Below, piece after piece: positions 18,863-30,310 of a stretch of 64,000 nucleotides of DNA. How positions within the stretch are numbered: the stretch's first letter is position 1; every line of letters starts with the position of its first letter. Below the pieces are notes generated by a model. It was not told where the DNA came from and did not search any database. It saw nothing but the letters and a program-made list of their open reading frames with translations. A program made the translations under genes and the position numbers. The DNA is from Parus major (lineage: Eukaryota; Chordata; Aves; Passeriformes; Paridae), in the NCBI RefSeq assembly GCF_001522545.3, contig NC_031781.1, positions 8,809,487-8,873,486 on the forward strand, written 5' to 3'.

Positions 18863-21373
18863 ACAGTGCCAGGGGAGTGCCACTGCCATGCTGGATACCC
18901 CCACCTGCCCTGTCCCTGGCCACTGCTGGCCACACCACTTGGGGGACCCATTGCCACGCTGGCACATGGGTCAACTCTGGCCTAGAATGGCGGTGAGCAT
19001 CATTTTTCTTTCTTTTTTTTTTTGCTTAAATTTATTATTTTTTCTTTCCCCCTTTCTTGCTCCTCCTCATCCAATTTGTCTTCAAAGCTGACATGAGAGT
19101 AAACCCCAAATGACAGCGCCTGCCCGGCACAGTTTTACCACAGTATCCTGAAAAAGGCATCTGGTGAGCTGATAATGCAGGGGGGCTCCGGGCGGGAGCC
19201 CCTGCCGGAAGCAGAGGACTGGTGGCGGTTGAAGGGCCGATGCTTCAGCACGGGCAGCAAACAGGAAACATCCTCTGGGCACAGGGAGCTCCTCTGGAGC
19301 TGCTCCAGGGTCTTGAAGAACAGCCAAGGCAGTCCACCCCCCTGGGGCCATGGTGGGCTCTCTGGGATCCCCATCCCCCCTGCCCAGCCCCACTGCCATC
19401 TTGTGCAGGGCTCCACTTGCACTGTTGAGCTTCCTCCTTTTCCCAAAGACAGCAGCCATGCACACTTGAAGAAGGAGGAGCACCACAGGGTCAGTGTGGG
19501 CCTTGCCTGCCAAGGCAGACCCAGCTTTGATGGCTCTGTCCCCCACAAACGGGGATATCCTCCGTTTGTGTCACTTGTGTGGCTCTCAGTAGTGGCCAGC
19601 CTGAAGCCTCTTCTGTGCCAGGGGCTCCAAAGATGATGGAGAGCATATTTCTGCCATGGGGACACGAGGGCTGAGCATGGCAGTGGCTCACGAGGCACAG
19701 CCATGAGGTGCAGAGCACTGCTTGGCCAGCAGGGATGCAGCTACTTCAGCTTGACAGCACAGGCTGGAGAAAGCCGGCCTCAGGTCAGAGCGACCCGAGA
19801 GTATCCCACATCTCTGAGTTCAGACACCATGGGACACTCAAAAGAGAGGAGCTGCCCCCAGCACCTCAGAGAGCATAGAGGTAGAGAGCAGAGAAGCTGT
19901 GAGCACACAGCTAAAGCAGGAGCCACACTGCACATAGTGTTGGGTCCCTCCAAACCAAGTGGAGATGTTGGCTCAGGCATGCAGGCTCTGCTGGCTGCCT
20001 CCATGTCATTGTGCCTCTGACCACCACACGCTGCCACATCCACCTGCCAGAGACACAACCTGGAGGTCTCCCCTGTCCTTGACAGTTTCTGACTGTACAA
20101 GGCTACTGGGTGGCTGTGCAAGGCTCTGCCTGGAGCTTCTCATTAGGAGAAGATTTTGCTCTCAGCCAGGTACACAAGCAAAAAGACCATGGGTACTTCT
20201 TGCCCTCTGACTCTTGAACTGGTCCTGACTGGAGTGGTCCAGGGATTGCTGGGTTAGGACCAAAATCTAGAGATGCTGGCTTACCAAGTACCCTTCCATG
20301 GTTAAATTTTCATGCTCATCATCCACAGAGCAGCATCACAGTGGCAGTGGTTCTGAACAGGGATGGGGAAGGTGATGGTGGTATTTGGCACCTCTCTGGT
20401 AAATCTGCTGTGCAAAGAGAAAAAGGGACTGGTGAAGGAAATGACAATGAGGAGCTCAGGGCCAGCCCCCAGGGCTGCTGCCACTAAAAGGCAGGATGAT
20501 GTCCTCAGCCAGATCCAGCTGCTCAGGGTCCCAGGCAGCCACTTCTCTGCTGCTCAATGTACACAGCAACATACTACTTGTGTGGTGTCTCATGTGCCTC
20601 TTTGGCACCCAGGGAGATTATACAAATTCAAGGCATTCAGAGAGGGAAGTGGAGGAGGATTTAGAGAAGCTGATGGTGAAAGAGCATATCCACATGATGT
20701 GGGTTAGCAGGGTCAAGGTGTGAGCTGAGGAATGGAGGATCAAGTGACTACCAGCTCTGGAGAGGTAAATTACTGAGATGCTAAGGCTAAAAAGAAATAA
20801 TACAATCAGAGCATCAGAGTGAGCAGCCTAGCTGAGTGTCCTTGATAGACTGATCCTTCATATCAGGGGGTGCTGTTTGGGATATGTAACACCTGGCTTC
20901 TTTGAAAGGGAGCTAGTGAGACAAAACTACAGGGGTTGAAGGATTCCTCATCATTCAGATAGATGAATGACACACACTTCTGAAGGAAGCTGCAGCTCTC
21001 CAGCAAGTGGGTGGATGCAAAAACCTCCTGGCTTTATCCCAGCCAACAGTCCAAGAGTACCCTGTGAACAGCACCACCTCTGTGAGTGATGGGTGCAGAG
21101 CATGGGCAGCAGCCGCAGGAGCCAGGAACACAGGAGGATGCTCATCCCAGAGTCAATGAGCTGGGCTTGCACCCTGTCTGCCCTCCCTCCTCACCCCATC
21201 CCTGCTGGTTCCTGCGCCCGCAGTGCCCCCTGCCTTTGCTTTCACAGCCCATGCGGGGTCCTAGGTCAGCTCTGCCCGCAGGGTTGAGTGTAACCTCCAC
21301 CTTGGGACATTCCCGTGACAGAGAATTAGAACAGGCAGCAGCTTTTGCTACCTTTGGGACACCAGTTACTGTG

Positions 21374-21384
21374 CTAGAGGGCGC
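21374..21384 (+). promoter_or_regulatory. CTCF-like core CTAGAGGGCGC
   Basis: CTAGAGGGCGC is a perfect match to the 3' eleven positions of the CTCF core; the first three positions do not match. It lies in a stretch (about 21290-21560) that also holds a TCACGTG E-box near 21493. Confidence 0.4.
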
Positions 21385-21959
21385 CTTCGCATGGCAGCTT
21401 TGTGTACTGGCAACACTTCTACTGGAGGACAGTGCCAATATTTGTTATCCTTACACTTTACTGATGACTTGCAAGCGAACTTCAATTTTCATCACGTGGA
21501 TTCAGCATCCCTGGATACCCAACGCATGTAGCAAGGGAACAAGGCATCCCAGACAGGCACTGCACCCCTTGCTCTTACATGATTTACCTTTGACTGGTCG
21601 TGGAAGATTTTGTCACCCACCCTTGCTGTCTGTGCCCAGGACTGTCAGCTCCCACTCTGGCACTGCCCATCTCCAGCCTCACAGCCAGGAGCAAGCATGA
21701 CCTTTGCAATAGTTCGGCTGGCACAGGAGCACGGGCTTGCAGCCGGCCCCTCCACCCACTCCCCTGCAGACCTGCGAGGAGGGAAGGAAACCTGACTAGA
21801 AAGGGACTGAGATTGAAAATACCTCTCCCTGACTCTTCATCCAGCCCAGGGGAAAAATAAGTCCTTTGTTCCCCTTCTTCTTGCGGCAGAAGAGGAGGAG
21901 CTGCGGCTGCTGGGGATGCTGTAGGTAGGAGCCCCCTCGTTGCTGTAAGATTCCAGCGT

Positions 21960-22150
21960 GGCAGCTCCCAGGATGCAGGCAGTCTCCTGCTCCGCGGGAT
22001 GCAGGGCTCACCCCGAAGGTCCCCCGGCTCCCGGCCGCCACCAGGGGTCCCTGCAGGCCCGCGCTTCGCCCGCCGCGGGGACAGAGGGACATCCCGGCTC
22101 CCCTGCCTCGGCCCACCCTGGGCCGCCGTTTCGAGGGGTGTTGCTGCCTC
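21960..22150. promoter_or_regulatory. Orphan CpG island A
   Basis: About 190 bases of GC- and CpG-rich DNA stand in otherwise ordinary intergenic sequence, with no associated exon that I can recognise. A CTCF-like CCACCAGGGGTCC lies near 22038. It may be an unannotated transcript promoter or a distal enhancer island. Confidence 0.5.
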
Positions 22151-25100
22151 AGCCGGGCCTGCACGGAGCTGAACCCCAGACTCGGCACGCAGAGAGGGGT
22201 GCAGGGAAGAAATAGGAAGGATGAGGGAGGGAGATAGGGAAAAGCTGTGAACAGGGTGGACATAGCCCCACTGGACCCCAGCTCCTGTAACTACTTATTT
22301 AAGCCTTGCTTTGGGGCTGTTTTTTCTCTGATTTATCCCAGTGAGACTTTTGTTTGGCGTGATGCCAAGGGCAAGTGTTAAGGGGCTTGGATACTTTTTT
22401 GGGAGACATAAAGTGCCTAGGGCACAGATGGGGATAGGGAGGGAAGGTGAGGCACAGGAGGCTGGGTAAGGACATGGAGTGCCTCATTCAGTAGGAAAGA
22501 GCATGCCATTAGACAGAGCAGCAAGGAGGGCAGAGAGAAAACCAGTGCAGGAAATGAGGAAAGGCAATGGAGCAAAGGAGGCCTCTGGGAGACTCTTGTA
22601 CCTGCATGGGTAGAAGCTGTGGGGTCCTGAAGAAGCTGTGGTGATACCAGAGACCAGGCAGTGGGGGAGATACTGAACAACCAGACTTCCTCTGGCAACG
22701 TGGGCAAGGCCAGAGCAGCTGATATCAGTGATGAGGGAAGCTTTGCTCTTCACACAGCCCCAGAGAAGCATCATCTTGCAGCAGAGAGTGCTCCCATCAT
22801 AGTCAAAGCTTTGCTGATAGGCAGCAGAGCAACCCTGGCCTGGGCAGGGACCCGCAAGAGATGTACATCTCAGGCAGTGAGCAGTGCTGATGTTCCTGTT
22901 CAGGCTGGTACAGAGGGGCAGGTCCCCTACCTGCAGAGCTTGGAGGATTTGCAGGACAGGGCTTGACAAGGGTGATAGACACACAGGTAAACCCTTTGTC
23001 CCTTCTTCTCTCCTCAAAGGCTGTAGGGGGGGATGCAGGTCTGCAGATGCAGGAATGCTGAGAAAAGGAGCATCTACCCCCTTTCCCCACCCCCCCCGCC
23101 CCCAGTGTGCTCCAGTATCTGTTTGAGTGCTGTCTGCCTCAGTTTCCTCCCCTCTGACAATCTGACATTAATCTCCCCTGTACTGCTGTCCTGGTCACGT
23201 TCATTTTTATCACAGTTCCGTTAGTGCCTGGCTGAGCTTTCCGGGCGCCGGCGGGGCCCTATGTGTGGTCCTCACGCTGGTGCTGCCAAGCTCCTGCAGT
23301 CCTGCTGCCACCAGTCACCCCAGTAGGGCTGTCCCCACCCTCACCAGTCGGAGCTGCTCACCACATCAGGATACAGAGCAGTACACCAATTCCGGACGGG
23401 CTTATTTCAGCGCTCTGGTCAACCGCAAGCGTGGCGGGTTTCACAAACACGGCATGCCAGCCCCATGCAGCCTAACGGATGCTCCGGCTGCTCCATGAGC
23501 CTGTGCTGACAGCAAGATCCTCTGCAGCCACCCCGAAGAGAGCCCAACCCCAGTCTGGTGTCTCTGCTCCAGGCCAGCCATCCTGAGGCTAGGTAGATAG
23601 GAAGCCTGAGGTGTGTTGAGCTTCTTTGGTTCTCAGCCTGGTTTGCAGTGCCTCAGCACATGGCAGGCCGTGAGCATGGCAGAGGCTCCACCGTGGCAGC
23701 TTGGGTGCACCCATGGCACCTGCCTTCAGCAGGCACAGGTTGTTGCAGAGCAGGATGGTGCCAAGCCCATGCACGACCCGTGCTGGCAGAGCTGGGCCAG
23801 GCAGGTGATGGCACATGGTCAAGTTCCCTGCCACTTAATGAGTTATCAGCGCTAATAAGCTATCACAGACAAACAAAAGCTGGTGCTGCCAGGCTGTGGT
23901 TTCAGCAAGGAGCCCAGGCAATCACTGCAGCTGACTGAGAGCACCTCCTTGTGCTGCAGTAAATGCCCCCGGCACTGCTTTGCTGACCTCTGCAGCTCTG
24001 TTCAAGTACATGTTTCTACTCAGTTAGATTTGGCTTCTGGTGACTGTCATCAAAAATCTCATAAGAAGGAACATGATGGAGCAGGCACAAAAGGGCCTCC
24101 ACAGAGCAGGAGAGCAGCCTGGGGAAATTCCATGTATGGACACAGGTTTCCCTCTGCCCAGTGCCTGCTCAGGATATCACCTATCACCCCAGGGAAACAA
24201 CACCCTGCATGTAATACCCTCCCTACAGTCCTGCTCCTGGAGCTGCATCCAGTCTGCCTGACCCCTGCCCCCAGTCCCCTGAGGAGGCCTAGCCCTCTAC
24301 CCATGCACACAGAGGACCCATTTTCAGGCAGAAGGTGCTGCCTCAGTGCCCTTGTGACCACGCTTTCCACAACTGTGCCAAGCACAGAGCAGCTCTTGCA
24401 GTGCTGATGTGGGTTTCTGGGCAGGAAAACCCTGGAGAGCAGCAACTCAGGGAGACAGGGGTTTTGTGGCTCTCCAGGTTTTATTTCTAATTGCTCCTGA
24501 TTGCAAATGATTAAAAAAAAAATAAAATAAAAATAGAGAACCTCTATGCACACAGTAGCTGTTTACCTGCATGTCCCCCCTTTTCCCAGGCTCTCCTGGT
24601 GCCTCCACACATGTCCCATCATCCCAGGGGTCTCCAGAGCTCCTAGATGGCAGCCATGGCCTTCTGTAGTACAGATGCTCTGGGAGAAAGCTGGTTGCCA
24701 CAGTGGGATCGCCCTGCTTTAAGGTATTGTCAGAGTCCCCCAATCCAACAATGAATTTAGACCCTCTTAAGCCAAATATAATTTATAAAACAAATAAATG
24801 GAAAAGCAAACATCTGGCCCACAATACAAGCAGCTTCATTCTCTGTGAACAGACATTGCCAGGGCAAAGGGCTCACCCCTGTCTGCAGGGAGCGGTGGGC
24901 AGCACAGAGCTGCAGGGGCTCGCAGGGGTGAACTGGACTGTGAGCAGCAGAGGTACTCAGATCACCACCCCCTCACCTCTCCTCTCTCCCCTGCGGAGAG
25001 GCCTGTGCCCTGTTTGCCTGCCCACAGCATCAGTGGTGCTGGGGGGCTCCTGGGGCACACGGGAATGGTGTCCTGGCAGAGACAGAGCCACAAAGCAGCA

Positions 25101-26282
25101 GCACCTGCCCCGAGAGCATCCTGCCTGCGTCAGGAGGCAGAGGCTGCTGAGAGACACTCCTCTGCCTGTCATCGGTGCAGCTTCTTCTCTTCAAGGTCTT
25201 ATTGTGCCCCTTTGAGCACATTGGGAAGCTTTGCCAGACTAATCCTGACTGGTATCCACCCCCTCTGAAACTGGGAAAACAATGCCAGCCCTTAACTTTG
25301 TAATCCCAGCAGACTGGGGAACATGCACGCTTTGCTTTGAAGGCAGCCCTGCCTCAGCCCATCTGTGGGGCAGGGCTGGGAGCGTCCGTCCTCTGTTGTT
25401 GTCCTGTGACAGCTCCAGGAGACATCTGTCACCACTGGCCTGCTGTGAGCATGTGGCTGAGCCAGCACAGCCCGTTGGAGGGGGCTCTGGGCACCCATTG
25501 CCCCGCCCCACTCTTTCCCCTGCTGCAGGAAATCCAGCTGAAGGGAAAGGTTCCTCCAAGCCACCATTGGGATGTGCTTTCCCCAGAGACCCAAGGCCAG
25601 TGGCTCAGGAAGTCTTGCAAGGGGCTCTGGGGCTGCTCAGACCTCAGAAGGGGCTAATTTGCCCAGGCCAAATATTCCTGTATTCCTCCTGTAGGAGGTC
25701 AGGGGAATGCCGCTGGTGCCAGCGGGAGGGGAGCTGCCCTCCCCACCCACCCTGTGAGGGACAAGCTGCTGGGGGACAGTGGGGCGTAACCCAAACAGGA
25801 AAAATGTCAGGGACCCAGCCCTTTCCAGCTGGGACAGGAAAGAGACACTCTAGGTTCCACTCAGGGCCCAAGTTGCGTGTGCAAACAGCCACAATGGGGA
25901 CACCCAAATACCAAACAGAGCCCACGCTGGGGTGTCCATCTCACCAGGCTCTTATCACGGTCACCCCATCCCTTTACAGCCCCTTCACTGCCCACTCAGG
26001 ACCAGATCACTCCCAAATTTCCTGAACCTAAAGACAAGAGTGTGTTACCTTCCCTTGAGTGGGATCCTGGGGGCGTTCTGGGGCTGCAGGTACCCCATGG
26101 CTCCTCTCCAGGGAGGGGTCTGGCCCCACAGCACAGGAGCAGCTTGATGCCCGCACAGCACCTCCCCGGGCTGAGGGACAGGGAGGGGAGTTCAGCCACG
26201 GGAAGCCATGGAAAAGCAGAGACCAGAGGAGAAAAAGCATCCCTACGCACTCAAAGAACAGAAACGACATCCCAATTTGCTG

Positions 26283-26425
26283 GCCGAACCTGGGGGTTCC
26301 CCGGCAGCGCTCCAGGCTGGCGGCGAGCCCGGCCCCGGGGCCGCCGGAGGGCACCATCCGCCCGCTTTTCCCGCATGCCTGGCGCTCCCGAGATCAGCCC
26401 CGGCCCCGCTGTCCCCCAAGCAGCC
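26283..26425. promoter_or_regulatory. Orphan CpG island B
   Basis: This is a second short CpG-dense block with clustered CGG/CCG and GC-box-like sequence (around 26325-26350). There is no exon or family match on either strand. Confidence 0.45.
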
Positions 26426-28494
26426 AGGCTGTTCCAAGGCACACCAAAGCGGTTTACATCGACAGCCTGCTCTCTAACTCAAGGAGCCGCCTCCTCCAGA
26501 ACCCCTAATCTCTGCCCATCCCCACGCACGGGGGAATGTATGAGAAGTGGTACAAGCATCCCCATAGTGCCACATTGGTATTTTGGGGTTAGAAGTGGTG
26601 AGGTTCAGGGCACGCTGCAAGGAAAGGGCTGGTAGCTGGGGCACACACTCCTCTGGTGATGGGTGCCCACCACAACCCCATGGTGAACTCACCCGTGTGT
26701 GGTAGGGACAAAACATTGCTGAGCACCCACCTGAACTCTGCACACTGGCTCTCAGAGAGCCCCAGCCCCACCTGCAGTCCTGGCTGCAAATGTACCCTGA
26801 ATATGACACAGAACACCAGGGCATGGCTGTGGATTCACATCAAATTACTGTTCAGGCTTGTACATGCAAAGACACAGAAGGAGAGACCTCCACCCTTCCC
26901 TGTCCCCAGCCCATGCTCAAAACAGCTGCCTTCCCTTCTGCATCAAGCCCCTGTCTGCTGTCACCGCACCGCTTGTCTTTATTTGAAGCACCTCACCACT
27001 GCCTGCCAGCGACCAGCCCCTGTCAGTGGTGTCATTCCCGCTGTCAGCGCCCGGCCGCCCTGCAGGTGTGAAGACAGGACGGCCCTTTGTGTGGGAGCCT
27101 TCCCCAGCTGCCCCTGCCGCTGGGCTCCCTCCAGCCTTTGAGCGTCTCCCCCTGGCTTTTCATCGCCTCCCCTCTCGCCCTTCACAAAGGGCAGCCCTGT
27201 CCTGTGTGGGAATGGGAGCTGTGCTGGGATGGCGTGTGCTGCACATCACCCAGAGATGGGTCTCCCTGGGGCTGGGCTCCCCATGGAGTGAGGGAAACAG
27301 GGAGACAGGTGAATCTCCTGGGCAAGCCATGATAGGGCATGGGACACAGCCCTGAAAAGTGGACTCCTGCTCACATCTACACATCCACATGGCCATGCAG
27401 CCAGGAGAGGAGTGATTTTGGGTGTGCACTGCTCTGTTACCCCACACAGGGAGCAGCCTTGGATACAGCCCAGTGTGGTGCTTCTCAGGGTGGGGAGAAA
27501 CCTGCTTCTGTGTGGTTTGCTCTTTACTGAGCTTTGTAGGGCCAAGGGCTCTTACCACTATGAAGGATCAAGTCTGACCTTCTCCTCTTCAGTTTCCAAC
27601 TCATTCCATTGAGGAATTTCCACTGGGAGAACAGTGAGGCAGCTGCCATTATGCCCAATGGGCTGTTTGCCTGCAGGCAACTGGGGTTGGTTTGCAAAAT
27701 AGAGAGAGAAAACAGGTTATGTTTGAAATATTTGCAGCTCTTCCTGTAACAACAAAAACTCTGCCTGCAGCTTCTGACCTGGCACAGATCACACCCCCGT
27801 GTTTGTTTGGTGGCTTTGAGATTTACCCTGGCTAGTGGGGACAGGCAGGGAGACCTTCAGTCACAGCAGAGAGCAGAAAGTGTGTTGCCCTGGCTGCCTG
27901 CCCCAGTCCAGACCAGGGATTTCTGTGGGCTCAGGATATCCTGCTCCTGCCCCAAGATAGCAGGTGCTGCCCAACCTCAGCAAATCCCTCCCTCCTGCCT
28001 GCATGCACAGCTCTGGCACAAGTGGCTGTGCATGTCCCCCAGTTGGGACAACAGACAATGGAAAGGATCAGATCCTCTGAGCAGTGGGCTCGTGGCCTTG
28101 GGTGCTTTGCAAAGCAGTATTTCCCTTCCCCTACTCCAAATCTGCAGTGCTTTGGGCACCATTAAATCACAGTGATTGGAAAGTTTGTTTTGCAGTTCCT
28201 TGATCCCACATTGAGCTGGCACACACTGGCCAAATGGCAGCAGGATAAGGGGTACAGGGTTAGTCTGGGAAAGGATTTCTCCATCATGCCTTTCCCCTTT
28301 CTGAAAACAAACCAGGCAGGTCACTGTGCTCAGTTCCCTGCTGCACTCTCCACTTTCCAAAGCCTTTGCCAGACATCCCCCTGTGACTCCCCTCTGCAGA
28401 GCCCATGCTGCAATTGCTGCCCTTTCCTGTTCTCTATCCCGCAGATCATTAACTAGCTCTGCTCTCTCTCCTTTTATTTTTTTCTTCTTCCCTT

Positions 28495-28720
28495 TTGAAC
28501 GTATCAGCCTCATGGAATCAAAGAGGCATTTCAGTGACTCAGGCGTTTCCCATTGCCCTATTCCAGCATCCTCTACTCTTAACGCTGAGAGCTTTTCACG
28601 TCCTATTTGGAACTGATAGGAAGCCCTTTCATTGTTTCACTACATGGATATTAACACTGATGAAGGAAATGCTCCATCTGATAACAGAACCGTTGAAAAG
28701 AGCACCATTTCCAAACGAGC
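28495..28720. promoter_or_regulatory. Candidate distal GATA2 enhancer: AP-1, E-box/GATA and MYB motifs
   Basis: This compact block carries TGACTCA (AP-1/MARE-like, 28535-28541), TGATAG (28614-28619), CATCTG (28675-28680) overlapping TGATAA (28679-28684), and AACCGTTG (MYB-like, 28688-28695). It lies about 14 kb past RPN1 and 25 kb before the probable distal GATA2 promoter. Mammals place the distal haematopoietic GATA2 enhancer in the same interval, and GATA, TAL1 E-box and MYB inputs are known there. Orthology is inferred from motif content and position only. Confidence 0.4.
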
Positions 28721-29089
28721 AGACTCGGAGACAGTGCATTCCTGCAGCTCTCACCAGCTCAGCACCCTCGCCTCAGGCAGCCCCAGTGTGCAGGACCAGC
28801 TTCCTACTACTCATCCTTGCAGGCTGGGATCTCACTTCAGGACCTCCAGGAAACATGCTCTTCCCTCATCACAGCACAGGACAGTGCCCAGGTTTACTCT
28901 TGAGATCAACTTGGCATCTTCCAGGCTGTAAGGAAAAGCTACATTTGAGATGCTCTGGGTTGAGTAGCCCAGTGGCCAACTGTGAGGTCAGCCTCTGGCT
29001 GGAGGGAATCTATGTGTCTTGATGAGTCAAGCAAAAAAAAGCATCCTGCCTGGGAGGACATCAACTGACATTTAAGGTATTCTCTGAGC

Positions 29090-29540
29090 TGATGTCTGTT
29101 CCACTTATCAGCTTTTAATTAATTAATCCTGAGAGCCCCTCCTGAGGACAAAGTCTCTTAAATGGAGTTCAGAGGAGATAATAAGTCTCTTGAGGGATGG
29201 CTACAGGGAGAGCCAAAAGCTCCATCTCATGCCCCAGCACTGAGTACAGTCACCAGCATCTCCAGGTTTCCCAGACTGACAGCTCTGCCATAGCCAGGGT
29301 GCCCAAAAACAGCAGGGGCAGGTGGGCAACTTCTCTCCAGGCCATATCCCAAGTCAGGCACCATGGCAGAGAAATGCCTCTTTCCAAAATGTTTTGATTG
29401 TTTCAGGACTTGCTGCTCTCCCTGAGACCTCTCCAAAGCTGGCTGGGCAGTGTGGTTTTCTGTCTCTCCTGAAAGTAATTTCCTCCTGCTGTGGCTGCCC
29501 TAATCAATTAGTGACCTATAAATAGCCTCCCTGATTGCAC
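29090..29540. promoter_or_regulatory. GATA/homeodomain/MEF2 motif block
   Basis: TTATCA (29105-29110) is followed by TTAATTAATTAA. AGATAA is at 29176-29181, a TAATCAATTA homeodomain palindrome at 29501-29510 and a perfect MEF2 motif CTATAAATAG at 29516-29525. The AT-rich, motif-dense texture differs from the flanks and suggests a conserved non-coding element. Confidence 0.35.
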
Positions 29541-30194
29541 AGTGACATCCGGAGCACATCATCACTGCCAGTTTCCTCCTCTACCTGGGGAGCAGGCTTT
29601 TTCCAGAGCATGGAGGGTGGGTAGGGAGCACCCCTCTGCCCAGCCCTCTTTAATGCTTCCCACCACTGGGTGACTTTCCACTCTCTGCCCATCTCCTCCC
29701 ACTCCCATGCAACAAGAAATTAAGTTTTCAGCCTTTGATGTTCTAGTAACACACAGACCAGCACAGGTCCCTAAACTCTACCTGAGCTGCTTTTGGAGTG
29801 GTAGTCACTACTACACAATTGCACTGAAAAGCCCATTTATTCCATTTTCTCCTGACCATCAGGGCTGGTCCAACCATCCCAGAGGATGCTCCAGGTTCCA
29901 GAAATGATGATAAACACAATCTCTGTTATCAGCAAACCTCCCAATTCACTGGACAGGTCAAAAAAGAGAATCAGGAAGCTTTGGAGGGTCACCCAGCACA
30001 GTCACCACAGGGGAGTCTACAGCCAAGATCCAGCCTGACAGCACCTACCTGGAACAAGCTTCTTCCCACCTGGTGACACTCCCAATGTCTTAGGCAGAAT
30101 GGCAATGTGCGGTCACCACTGCATGCTTATTGCTCCAGGACAGCCATCACTACCTATCTCTTTCTTCTGCTGACCAAAAGATAATTAAATCATA

Positions 30195-30310
30195 AACTCA
30201 GACAATATCCCAAGCTGGAAGTCCCCCACAAGAATCATCAAGTCCAAGGCTCTGCACATGACAACCCCAAGAACCCCATCATATGCCTGAGAGCATTGTC
30301 CTGTGTTAAA
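30195..30310 (-). mobile_element. CR1 LINE 3' fragment, degenerate
   Basis: The plus strand reads as a diverged reverse complement of the avian CR1 3' region. Recognisable stretches are ACAAGAATCATCAAGTCCAA and GCCTGAGAGCATTGTCC, with the usual sequence between them. Similarity fades after about 30302, so only a short truncated piece remains. CR1 is the dominant LINE family of birds. The exact ends are uncertain. Confidence 0.6.

Larger units (their letters stand above)
14290..28490. other. Intergenic interval, RPN1-proximal third
   Basis: No gene is recognised. The frames of up to about 250 codons (for example 25282-26025 and 25877-26635, plus strand) are proline/serine-rich translations of GC-moderate DNA. 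They have no domain and no splice context, and overlapping frames on both strands are equally long. Notable contents are GATA-type motif pairs near 15284-15296 and 16318-16530, CTCF-like motifs at 18576, 18850 and 21374, and two orphan CpG islands at 21960-22150 and 26283-26425. Confidence 0.55.

Noticed and set aside
21086..21700. Plus-strand 204-codon frame
   Set aside because: It has no domain, a composition typical of translated non-coding DNA and no splice signals that extend it.
25282..26635. Two overlapping plus-strand open frames of about 250 codons
   Set aside because: They are proline/serine/cysteine-rich with no domain, no family resemblance and no splice context. Long frames also exist on the other strand. 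They are best explained as chance frames in GC-moderate DNA.
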